A stretch of DNA of 64,000 bases from Melioribacteraceae bacterium (GTDB lineage Bacteria > Bacteroidota > Ignavibacteria > Ignavibacteriales > Melioribacteraceae): NCBI GenBank assembly GCA_035362835.1, contig DAOSDY010000001.1, forward strand, positions 806,001 through 870,000, in the 5' to 3' direction. Made by a program: the position numbers and the translations under genes. The stretch's first letter is position 1. Each line of letters starts with the position of its first letter. This document shows, piece by piece, positions 26,739-34,096 of the stretch. Below the pieces are notes generated by a model that searched no databases, had not been told where the DNA came from, and saw nothing but the letters and a program-made list of their open reading frames with translations.

Positions 26739-27311
26739 ATGGATCTAACCAGAAGTATTGAAATTATGAAGTCGCTTGCGGATACCTCGCGGCTCCGGAT
26801 AATAAATTCACTTATGGATAAACCTCAGTACGTGGAGGAGATCTCTCACAGATTGAATCTTGCCGTATCGACTGTTTCATTCCATCTGAAAAAGCTGGAA
26901 ATGGCCGGTCTGATAAGTCAGACAAAGGAACAGTATTACATAATCTATAGAATAAATAAGAATCTTTTCGGTTTAACACTCAAGGAGATTGTCGATTTTG
27001 ATGATAACGAGAAAGAATCGCACATAGAGAGAATTGAGAAATACAAACAGAAAGTACTCAAAGCTTTTTTTAAAAAAGACCAATTAATGCGGCTCCCGGT
27101 ACAAAGGAAAAAGCGCCTCATCGTTCTTGGTCAGTTTGTCAAAAAGTTTTCGTCAGATAAAAAATACACGGAAGTTGAAGTGAATAAGCTGATTATGGAA
27201 AATTATGACGACTATTGCACCATAAGAAGGCTGCTGATTGAAGAAGGCGCAATGAAACGCGATAAACAATTTTACTGGCTGAACGCAGAAAACAATGAAG
27301 GAATATTATAG
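26739..27311 (+). CDS. ArsR-type transcription regulator with C-terminal DUF2087
   Basis: 190 residues. N-terminal winged helix (~5-85) with 'SLADTSRLRIINSLMDKPQYVEEIS' and recognition helix 'LAVSTVSFHLKKLEMAGLI'. The C-terminal DUF2087 (~105-185) holds 'RKKRLIVLGQFVKKFSSDKKYTEVEVN' and 'DDYCTIRRLLIEEGAMKRDKQFYWLN'. No metal-binding CxC of classical ArsR is seen, so the signal is unknown. It acts in the cytoplasm and probably controls itself and the GIY-YIG gene, whose GTG start overlaps its TAG stop by one base. Confidence 0.88.
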   Translation: MDLTRSIEIMKSLADTSRLRIINSLMDKPQYVEEISHRLNLAVSTVSFHLKKLEMAGLISQTKEQYYIIYRINKNLFGLTLKEIVDFDDNEKESHIERIEKYKQKVLKAFFKKDQLMRLPVQRKKRLIVLGQFVKKFSSDKKYTEVEVNKLIMENYDDYCTIRRLLIEEGAMKRDKQFYWLNAENNEGIL

Positions 27312-27652
27312 TGGACAAGAAAGAAATAAAAAGAAACTACAAACAGAAAATCCAGCAGATGGGTGTCTATCAGATCCGGAATCTTGCAAATGGAAAGGTG
27401 TTCATTGGGGGAAGTAAAAACATTCTCGCCAAGTTCAATGCCCATACTTTCACACTGGAAATCGGCACCCATATAAACAAAAAACTACAGGAGGAATACA
27501 ACATCTTCGGAAAAGAGAGCTTTGTATTTGAGGTGCTTGAAACTGTCAAGCCGAAAGAGGATCCTGCCTATGATTACTCGTTCGACATAAAAGAGCTCGA
27601 AAAAAAATGGTTAAACAAAATAAAACCGACTGGTGAGAACGGTTATAACTAG
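27311..27652 (+). CDS. GIY-YIG-fold small protein, catalytic residues altered
   Basis: 113 residues. The GIY-YIG core is recognisable: 'GVYQI' (18-22), 'NGKVFIGGSKNI' (27-38), H45 and the C-terminal 'LEKKWLNKIKPTGENGYN'. The YIG tyrosine is Phe31 and the position of the usual catalytic Arg is Lys41, so nuclease activity is doubtful. The protein belongs to a group of small bacterial GIY-YIG proteins that sit beside DUF2087 regulators. The GTG start overlaps the regulator's stop by one base, indicating coupled expression. Function unknown; nucleic-acid binding is an inference. Confidence 0.8.
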   Translation: MDKKEIKRNYKQKIQQMGVYQIRNLANGKVFIGGSKNILAKFNAHTFTLEIGTHINKKLQEEYNIFGKESFVFEVLETVKPKEDPAYDYSFDIKELEKKWLNKIKPTGENGYN

Positions 27653-27694
27653 AAAACCATAATCCGCTCACATCAATTTTTCGACTTTTTTCTT

Positions 27695-28855
27695 TTAATC
27701 CCGGTGGAAAAAGTCTGTACCGTTTTGAATAGAGCAGACATAGATTTCCGGAATTTTGTCATATTTTTTCTTATATAATCCGGAAATCTCTTCAACGAAG
27801 CCCGGAACTGTTTCTTCTTCGACGATATTTATTGTACACCCGCCGAATCCGCCGCCCATCATTCTCGATCCGAATACACCCTTGAGTCGGGAAGCCGATT
27901 CAACAAGAAAATCAAGTTCGGGACAGCTCACTTTATACAAATCCCGCAATCCTTCATGCGAACCGTACATCCTGTTGCCGAACGAAGCAAAGTCGTTTTT
28001 GTCAAGATCTTTGCATGTCTTAAGAACTCTTTCATTCTCTTCTACAACATATTTGCACCTGGCAAAAACATCAGGAGTGAATTCAGATTTATGATTTTCA
28101 ACCATACTAATATCTGCATCGCGCAGACTATTGATTTCTTTATAATGTCTCTGCAATATTTTTACACCCTCCTCGCACTCCTCTCTTCTCCTGTTATATT
28201 CCGAAGATGCAAGTGAATGACTTACAAGTGTATTGCAAAGAACTATTTTTAAGTCATCTTTATCAAACGGATGATATTCGTATTCAAGAGAACGGCAGTC
28301 AATCTTTAATACTTTTTTTGAAGAGCCAAAAATATTAATGTACTGATCCATTATTCCGCATTTAACGCCCACGAACTCATTCTCGGCTCTTTGAGATAGC
28401 TTGACGAGCTCTATTTTCTCAATCTTAAGATCGAAAATATGATTCAATGAAAATGCGAGTCCGGCTTCGATAGCTGCCGAGGATGACAAGCCGGCACCTA
28501 TCGGTATATCCCCTCCGAACACACAATTAAATCCGCCTATTTTCTTTCCCGACTTTTTGAGCTGATCAATTACACCGATAAGATAGTTGGCCCAGTTTTT
28601 TTCATTATGCTTAAAATCTGCTGCACTAAACCGTACTCCCTCGTTAAAATCGAGTGAGTAGAGATTACAGAATTCACTGTTTCCTGGAGCGATTGCAAAG
28701 TAGATTGCTTTATCTATTGCGGCAGGAAGTACAAACCCCATATTGTAGTCGGTATGTTCGCCTATCAGATTCACGCGGCCGGGCGAACGGACAATTACAG
28801 GCGGTTCATTAAACAATTCCCGGAATTTCTGATCAATTTTTGATGCGAGACTCAT
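27695..28855 (-). CDS. galK: Galactokinase
   Basis: 386 residues, full length. GHMP-kinase motifs: 'RSPGRVNLIGEHTDYN' (sugar-binding, ~23-38), the ATP loop 'PIGAGLSSSAAIE', catalytic Asp in 'GIMDQY', and C-terminal 'RMMGGGFGGCTINIV'. It phosphorylates galactose at C1 with ATP in the cytoplasm (Leloir pathway). No galT or galE is nearby. It is the last gene of the minus-strand purine operon, 18 bases after the xdhC-like stop, with GAGG before its ATG. A sodium/sugar-type symporter and an epimerase-like gene lie at the other end of the cluster. Confidence 0.92.
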   Translation of the reverse strand: MSLASKIDQKFRELFNEPPVIVRSPGRVNLIGEHTDYNMGFVLPAAIDKAIYFAIAPGNSEFCNLYSLDFNEGVRFSAADFKHNEKNWANYLIGVIDQLKKSGKKIGGFNCVFGGDIPIGAGLSSSAAIEAGLAFSLNHIFDLKIEKIELVKLSQRAENEFVGVKCGIMDQYINIFGSSKKVLKIDCRSLEYEYHPFDKDDLKIVLCNTLVSHSLASSEYNRRREECEEGVKILQRHYKEINSLRDADISMVENHKSEFTPDVFARCKYVVEENERVLKTCKDLDKNDFASFGNRMYGSHEGLRDLYKVSCPELDFLVESASRLKGVFGSRMMGGGFGGCTINIVEEETVPGFVEEISGLYKKKYDKIPEIYVCSIQNGTDFFHRD

Positions 28856-28873
28856 TATAATCCTCAGAATATT

Positions 28874-29833
28874 TTAACGGTTCTTTATTTTTATAATCTG
28901 CGAAGCGATGCTAACGGCTATCTCTTCTACTGTGTTGCTGTTGATTGGCAGGCCGATAGGTGCACGGACTTTTTTAAATAACGAAGGACTAATTCCTTCT
29001 TCTTTAAGTTCGCTGAAGATTCTTTTAATCTTAGCTTCGCTTCCCAGCATTCCGATATACCTAACTTTTCTGCCGAGGATCTGCCTTAAAGCAATTTTAT
29101 CAGTTGGCAATGCGGACGTAACAATCGCAACGTATGAATAATCTCCCTCTTCAACATATCCGCCGATGTTATCGTAAGAAGTGATAATGATCTCATCGGC
29201 AGAATGATTTTCTTTCAGAGTATTAAGATCAGACCTGTCATCGAAAACGATTATATGAAATCCCAACAATTCCATCTGGTTTGAGAGAGCAAGCCCTACA
29301 TGCCCTCCTCCGATAATATACATCGTATCTTTGACGCCGATATTCTCCTCATAGCTCCAGTCATTTCCCGATTTGAATCTATAGACAATGTGTTTACTGT
29401 TTCTTAATCCCGGTTTAACATTTAATCCTTCCGGTGTAAGAGCCAGCACCGCTTCTTCATTCTTATAGAATAACTGAATAATTTTTTTAATCCTGCTCAG
29501 GTCTTTCTTATCCAATGTAATCGTGAAGTTAGTCTGACGCCCCTGACAGACAAGGCCTGACTGCAATTTTTTAACTTTCTTACTATGGTATAAATCTCTG
29601 TGAAGTAAAGCTTTCTTTTTCGATTTCAGTATTCTCTCGCAATCCTTAAGCAAATCATACTCCATCTGGCCGCCCCCGATGGTGCCAACACTTACTCCCT
29701 CTTCAGAGACTGCTAATTTAAAACCTGCTTTACCGGGCGAACTCCCTTTCGATTCCAGAACTACTGTAAGAAGAACAGATCCATTCTTTTTCAGCGATTC
29801 GAAAATAAATTTCCACATTTTCAGATCTTTCAT
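28874..29833 (-). CDS. XdhC/CoxI-family molybdenum-hydroxylase maturation protein
   Basis: 319 residues. The N-terminal XdhC/CoxI domain has 'VVLESKGSSPGKAGFKLAV' and 'VGTIGGGQMEYDL', and the C-terminal Rossmann-like domain has 'YIIGGGHVGLALSNQM' and 'VRYIGMLGSEAK'. Family knowledge: XdhC binds molybdopterin cofactor, helps insert the terminal sulfido ligand and loads it into xanthine dehydrogenase. It is shorter than E. coli YqeB. It fits two molybdenum hydroxylases in this cluster. AAGGAT precedes the ATG, and it lies 11 bases after the MocA-like gene. Confidence 0.9.
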   Translation of the reverse strand: MKDLKMWKFIFESLKKNGSVLLTVVLESKGSSPGKAGFKLAVSEEGVSVGTIGGGQMEYDLLKDCERILKSKKKALLHRDLYHSKKVKKLQSGLVCQGRQTNFTITLDKKDLSRIKKIIQLFYKNEEAVLALTPEGLNVKPGLRNSKHIVYRFKSGNDWSYEENIGVKDTMYIIGGGHVGLALSNQMELLGFHIIVFDDRSDLNTLKENHSADEIIITSYDNIGGYVEEGDYSYVAIVTSALPTDKIALRQILGRKVRYIGMLGSEAKIKRIFSELKEEGISPSLFKKVRAPIGLPINSNTVEEIAVSIASQIIKIKNR

Positions 29834-29844
29834 TAAGATGATCC

Positions 29845-30423
29845 TTATAACGGTTTTAATTTATTAAAATCGTCCAATGTATCTAGGTCTGTAAGAATTT
29901 GAGGATACCGGCAATCCCATATTTTTTTACTTAACGCCGGATTATGACTTATTTCTTTTAATGAATAATTGTTTGCCGTATCGATAATAATTCGAAAAAG
30001 AGATTTCTTTAAAAGAACCGGATGACCTTTTACAGAATTGAATGAGGGTTGTATCCAGTTATAATTTTCTTCAATCTGTTCGATAAATTCCCGATAAAAT
30101 TCTTTTGGAATCAGCGGTTGGTCAACAAAGTGATAAATTACCCAGGCGGAATCCATAGATTCACTTAATCCTATTTTAAGAGAAGAGAACATTCCTTCTT
30201 CATAGTTCTGATTATAAACAAATCTGATCCGATCGGACTTCTCCAAAGCGTTCTCTACCTGTTCGCTTTGATATCCTGTTACAACTATAAGGTTATCACA
30301 AACCCGAAGCAGATTCTCGGCAACAATACCGACGAATGATTTCCCGTTAATTTTCATAACCGGCTTAAAGGAATTCATTCGGCCGGAGAGGCCTGCTGCC
30401 AGGATCAATCCGCTAATTTTCAT
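29845..30423 (-). CDS. MocA/YgfJ-type molybdenum cofactor nucleotidyltransferase
   Basis: 192 residues. NTP-transferase signature 'LILAAGLSGRMNSFKPVMKING' at the start, then 'NLIVVTGYQSEQVENAL' and 'VDQPLIPKEF' (metal-binding Asp). MocA converts Mo-molybdopterin to the cytosine dinucleotide form; YgfJ is its homologue in the E. coli purine locus. It probably prepares the cofactor for the hydroxylases here. Its start overlaps the preceding PLP-enzyme stop by four bases (ATGA). Confidence 0.88.
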   Translation of the reverse strand: MKISGLILAAGLSGRMNSFKPVMKINGKSFVGIVAENLLRVCDNLIVVTGYQSEQVENALEKSDRIRFVYNQNYEEGMFSSLKIGLSESMDSAWVIYHFVDQPLIPKEFYREFIEQIEENYNWIQPSFNSVKGHPVLLKKSLFRIIIDTANNYSLKEISHNPALSKKIWDCRYPQILTDLDTLDDFNKLKPL

Positions 30424-31670
30424 TTTACCCGGAATATTTTCATGATCTGTTTTATGGAGAGAGAATCAGGTTTTCGAAATTGTTCAGCCGCCGCTTCCGT
30501 ATCTTTTAATCCGTTACCGGTCATCATAAGCATAATTTTAGAATCTGCTTGAATCGGATTACGATTAATAAATTTCTTATATCCCGCATAGGATGCGGCA
30601 CATGATGGTTCTACAAACAATCCGGTTGTACGGGATATAATCAATTGTGCTTTTAAAATCTCCTGATCGCTCACGGCAATCGCAGATCCTCTGGTTATAG
30701 AGATTGACTGTGCGGCCATATATAAGTTTCGGGGCGCTGCTGCCGAGATACTATCGGCAATAGTATCCGCTTTCTTAAACCGGAATTCCCCATTTTTCAT
30801 ATAGCGAACCAGCGCATCGCTTCCTTTCGCCTGGACACCAATAAGCTTAGGAATTTTATTTATCCAGCCTAGTTTTTTCAGATCGTAAAACCCTTTGAAT
30901 AATCCAGAAATAATCACACCATCGCCAACCGGCACAAAAATATAATCCGGCAATTCCCCTTTCAGCTGAATGAACATATCAAAAGCAGCTGATTTCTTTC
31001 CTTCAATAGTTAAGGGATTGTAAGCGGTATTACGGTTATAGATTTTTTTTGCCGAGGAGATTTCAAGACAAATATCGAAAGCATCATCATAAGTGCCGTC
31101 AACCGGATATATTGATGCACCATATGCCTGAATCTGAATTCTTTTTGCCTCGGGAATTGATGAAGGGACAAAAATGTGAGATTTAACTCCGAGTCGGGAG
31201 GCTATTCCCGCCAAAGATGAACCTGCGTTTCCAGTAGAAGCGGCGGAGATTTCTTTTACGCCGAGCTCGAGAGCTTTCAAAACTACAAGAGATGACGCCC
31301 GGTCTTTATAGGATAAAGTCGGATTTCTCGTGTCGTCGAAGAAAAAGATTTCCCTTCCGTCAACTTTATACTTTAAAACAGGGGAAGAGTTAAGTTCAAG
31401 CCGATTAAGTATTTCATCCGGCGGATATTTTTTAAGAGGCCATAAAGGTTTATAGTTCAGAAATTTACCGGGAGAAAGATTCAGAAATTTCTTCCGGGAT
31501 AATTTTTTCTTTATCGAATTGTAATCGTACTCAACGGTAAAAACACCTCTCAGCGGTTTATTTCTTTCCGCCATTCCGCAGATGGGACACAGATAAACGA
31601 AATTATTCTCAATTTGTGTTGCGGAATATTCTTTACCGCAATCGAAACATTTGTAAAAGTAGTTGTTCAT
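30420..31670 (-). CDS. Threonine-synthase-like PLP enzyme with zinc ribbon
   Basis: 416 residues. An N-terminal four-Cys zinc ribbon (C8, C11, C28, C31) is followed by a fold-II PLP enzyme: Lys122 in 'NPTLSYKDRAS', phosphate/Asn block 'AASTGNAGSSLAGIA', and 'TGLFVEPSCAASYAG' near the C-terminus. This is the layout of archaeal/Bacteroidota-type threonine synthases. Its place inside the purine operon, coupled to mocA, suggests a different substrate, possibly a beta-elimination acting on a diaminopropionate-like product in place of the missing YgeX. That role is inference; a plain threonine synthase is the alternative. Confidence 0.8.
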   Translation of the reverse strand: MNNYFYKCFDCGKEYSATQIENNFVYLCPICGMAERNKPLRGVFTVEYDYNSIKKKLSRKKFLNLSPGKFLNYKPLWPLKKYPPDEILNRLELNSSPVLKYKVDGREIFFFDDTRNPTLSYKDRASSLVVLKALELGVKEISAASTGNAGSSLAGIASRLGVKSHIFVPSSIPEAKRIQIQAYGASIYPVDGTYDDAFDICLEISSAKKIYNRNTAYNPLTIEGKKSAAFDMFIQLKGELPDYIFVPVGDGVIISGLFKGFYDLKKLGWINKIPKLIGVQAKGSDALVRYMKNGEFRFKKADTIADSISAAAPRNLYMAAQSISITRGSAIAVSDQEILKAQLIISRTTGLFVEPSCAASYAGYKKFINRNPIQADSKIMLMMTGNGLKDTEAAAEQFRKPDSLSIKQIMKIFRVK

Positions 31671-31743
31671 TAAATTTTATAATTTTTCTCTAAGATTCTT
31701 TGCCATCTCCACAAGTTGAGATTCCCCGGAATGACTCTTCAAG

Positions 31744-32754
31744 TCACATTGTTAATCCCATAATGGCTTTAGCAGTATGAAGGCGGTTTTCCGCTTCGTC
31801 GAACACAATTGATATATCAGGGTTATCGAGAATCTCATCCGTCACTTCGTTTCCTCTGTCGGCCGGAAGCGCATGCATAAGCTTAACATTTTTATCAGCA
31901 AGTTTTATTCTTCGCTCATCGCAAATCCAACTTTTATAGTTATCGAGATTGGATTTCATCTCTTTCTTGCATTCATCTTCGTGTGAGAGATAATATTTTT
32001 CATCATAATACCCGAATCCGCCCCAGTTTTTGGGAACAACAATTTGAGCTCCTTGGAATGCTTCATCCATATTATTTGTAAACTTAATACTGCCTCCTCC
32101 CTCTTTTGCATTTAGGATTGCTTTATCAACAATATTTTTGCTTAGCGGAAATTCCTTAGGGTGAGCAACTGTTACATCAATACCGTATCGGGGGAATAAA
32201 AGTATCTGTGTCTGGGGAACACTTAAAGGTTTTGAGTGTGTCGTTGCATAAGCCCAGGATACTGTAACTTTTAACCCATTTGTATTTTTTCCAAAGTGTT
32301 CGAATATTGTCATAAGGTCTGCCAGGCCCTGGAACGGATGATAAACATCATCCTGAAGAGACATAACCGGTTTGCGTGAGTATTGAGCGAGTTCATTGAG
32401 ATATTTATTCCCGACCCCGTAAAAGCAGTTCCGGCAGGCAATTCCGTGTCCCATCCGGCTCAGAATAATTGCTGTATCCTTTGCAACTTCGCCGTGTGTA
32501 ATCTGCATTTTATCGGGTGTAAGATCGTGAGCATGCCCGCCGAGCTGGGTCATTCCGGCTTCCATTGAGTTTCGTGTCCGGGTTGATTGCTCAAAAAACA
32601 TCATGAAGAGTGTTTTATGAGGAAGCCAGAGAGTCGGCTCCTCGGCATAGAATTTCTTTTTCAGGTCGAATGATGTTTCGAATACTATGTCGAGTTCTTC
32701 CTTTGTCCAGTCGTCTTCTGTTAAAAAATGTTTTCCCTTGAATTTCAATTCCAT
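31744..32754 (-). CDS. ygeW: YgeW-type (knotted) carbamoyltransferase
   Basis: 336 residues. Carbamoyl-phosphate loop 'FFEQSTRTRNSMEAG' (STRTR), 'DVYHPFQGLADLM' (HPxQ) and 'KLMHALPADRG' (HALP). The extended loops with 'GVGNKYLNEL' and 'VPKNWGGFGYY' match YgeW rather than ornithine or aspartate carbamoyltransferases. In the purine locus YgeW is proposed to act on ureido intermediates (2,3-diureidopropionate has been suggested), releasing carbamoyl phosphate. A strong AAGGAG precedes the ATG, and ygeY lies 41 bases upstream. No carbamate kinase gene is in the window. Confidence 0.9.
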   Translation of the reverse strand: MELKFKGKHFLTEDDWTKEELDIVFETSFDLKKKFYAEEPTLWLPHKTLFMMFFEQSTRTRNSMEAGMTQLGGHAHDLTPDKMQITHGEVAKDTAIILSRMGHGIACRNCFYGVGNKYLNELAQYSRKPVMSLQDDVYHPFQGLADLMTIFEHFGKNTNGLKVTVSWAYATTHSKPLSVPQTQILLFPRYGIDVTVAHPKEFPLSKNIVDKAILNAKEGGGSIKFTNNMDEAFQGAQIVVPKNWGGFGYYDEKYYLSHEDECKKEMKSNLDNYKSWICDERRIKLADKNVKLMHALPADRGNEVTDEILDNPDISIVFDEAENRLHTAKAIMGLTM

Positions 32755-32795
32755 ATTTATCTCCTTAATTAATAGGACGAGGATTTGTCTTACTT

Positions 32796-33986
32796 TTATT
32801 TTATCAGTTCAAACGGTAACAGGGAATAAAACTTAGCCGCCTTAAGCAGGTCGTTTAATACAATCTCCTCTTTAGATGAATGTGCAAGCTCTTCTTTTCC
32901 CGGTGCAAATCCGATTGTCGGGATTCCAAATTGACCGGCGGTTGCAACTCCGTTGGTAGAGAAACTCCATACTCCGCTCTTTGCTTTACCTGTAGACGCT
33001 TTAGAAGTCCTCATCGCCGCATCAACAAGCGGATGCTTTTCGTCGTATACCCATGTAGGGAAATATGCCTCCTGAGAATATTTAGTTCCCTTCCAGCTTA
33101 CTCCCTCTACATCAGGAATAGAAATTTTCGCATCGCTCTTATGCTTCTTTATTATTTCTTTCAACTCTTTAACTACACTATTCCTGTTTTCTCCGACGGT
33201 CATTCTTCTATCTATATGAATCTGACAGAAATCAGAAACCGAGCACATCGAAGGAGCTTTTGAAACGATATTGCTTACCGTAATAGATCCTTTGCCCAGA
33301 GTCGGTTTCGGTTTCAGTTTTTTATCGAGTTTTTCAATATCGGCAACTACCGGCATCATTTTATAGATTGCATTAATTCCTTTCTGATTATGAGCACCGT
33401 GAGCTGATTTACCCGTAGCAGTAATTTTTAATTCCATTCTTCCACGCTGTCCCCTGTATACTTTCATATCGGTCGGCTCACCCAGCAGAACAAAATCAGG
33501 CTTGATTCCTTCATTCCTGATTATGTGATAAAGAGGATAACCGTCGGCATCCTCTTCCAGAACTGAACCTACAACATAAAGCGTAAAGGGAAAATCGTTT
33601 CCGAATATCGACTTGATAATTTTCCCCGCAATCATAAATCCGGCCATAGCCGGTTTTTCATCAACCGCTCCGCGTCCGTAAAGTTTCCCGTTTTCAATAA
33701 CTCCGGCAAATGGAGGATGCTGCCAGTTCTCGGTTTCAGTTACTTTTACAGTATCAATATGAGCATCGTACATAATTTTTACGGGGCCGTTTCCGATCCG
33801 GCCGATTGCATTTCCGAAAGAATCGTGATAAGATTCATCAAATCCGTATTCATTCATCTTCTTCACAATGAATTCTACAATTTCTTTTTCTTCACCGCTG
33901 TAACTTTTTATCTGGACCAATTTTTGAATCAGCGAAAAAAGATTTTCCTTTTCCGCTTCCACAGCCTTGAATAAATTTTCTTTCAT
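32796..33986 (-). CDS. ygeY: YgeY-type M20 metallohydrolase
   Basis: 396 residues, M20 peptidase/deacylase fold. Metal ligands: His/Asp in 'MYDAHIDTVKVT', Asp in 'GRGAVDEKPAMAG', Glu-Glu in 'SVLEEDADGYP'. The long match in layout to YgeY ('selenium metabolism hydrolase') and the neighbouring ygeW and ygfK support the name. It hydrolyses an amide bond of a small ureido or amido compound in the cytoplasm; the exact substrate is not proven. It is the first gene of the ygeY-ygeW-PLP-mocA-xdhC-galK operon and is divergent from ygfK. Confidence 0.9.
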   Translation of the reverse strand: MKENLFKAVEAEKENLFSLIQKLVQIKSYSGEEKEIVEFIVKKMNEYGFDESYHDSFGNAIGRIGNGPVKIMYDAHIDTVKVTETENWQHPPFAGVIENGKLYGRGAVDEKPAMAGFMIAGKIIKSIFGNDFPFTLYVVGSVLEEDADGYPLYHIIRNEGIKPDFVLLGEPTDMKVYRGQRGRMELKITATGKSAHGAHNQKGINAIYKMMPVVADIEKLDKKLKPKPTLGKGSITVSNIVSKAPSMCSVSDFCQIHIDRRMTVGENRNSVVKELKEIIKKHKSDAKISIPDVEGVSWKGTKYSQEAYFPTWVYDEKHPLVDAAMRTSKASTGKAKSGVWSFSTNGVATAGQFGIPTIGFAPGKEELAHSSKEEIVLNDLLKAAKFYSLLPFELIK

Positions 33987-34096
33987 ATCCGTAATACTCG
34001 TTAACTGTTTCTTAATAAAGTTAGTTATATCAAAATTTTCTGTTTATAAATTAACTATAATTAGAGATATTTACATCGGTTATATGGAGTATTTGA
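33987..34096. promoter_or_regulatory. Divergent promoter region ygeY / ygfK
   Basis: A 110-bp AT-rich spacer must hold promoters for both the ygeY operon and ygfK. It contains related TTAGTTATA and TTAACTATAA elements, but I find no confident -33/-7 pair or known operator. Confidence 0.5.
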
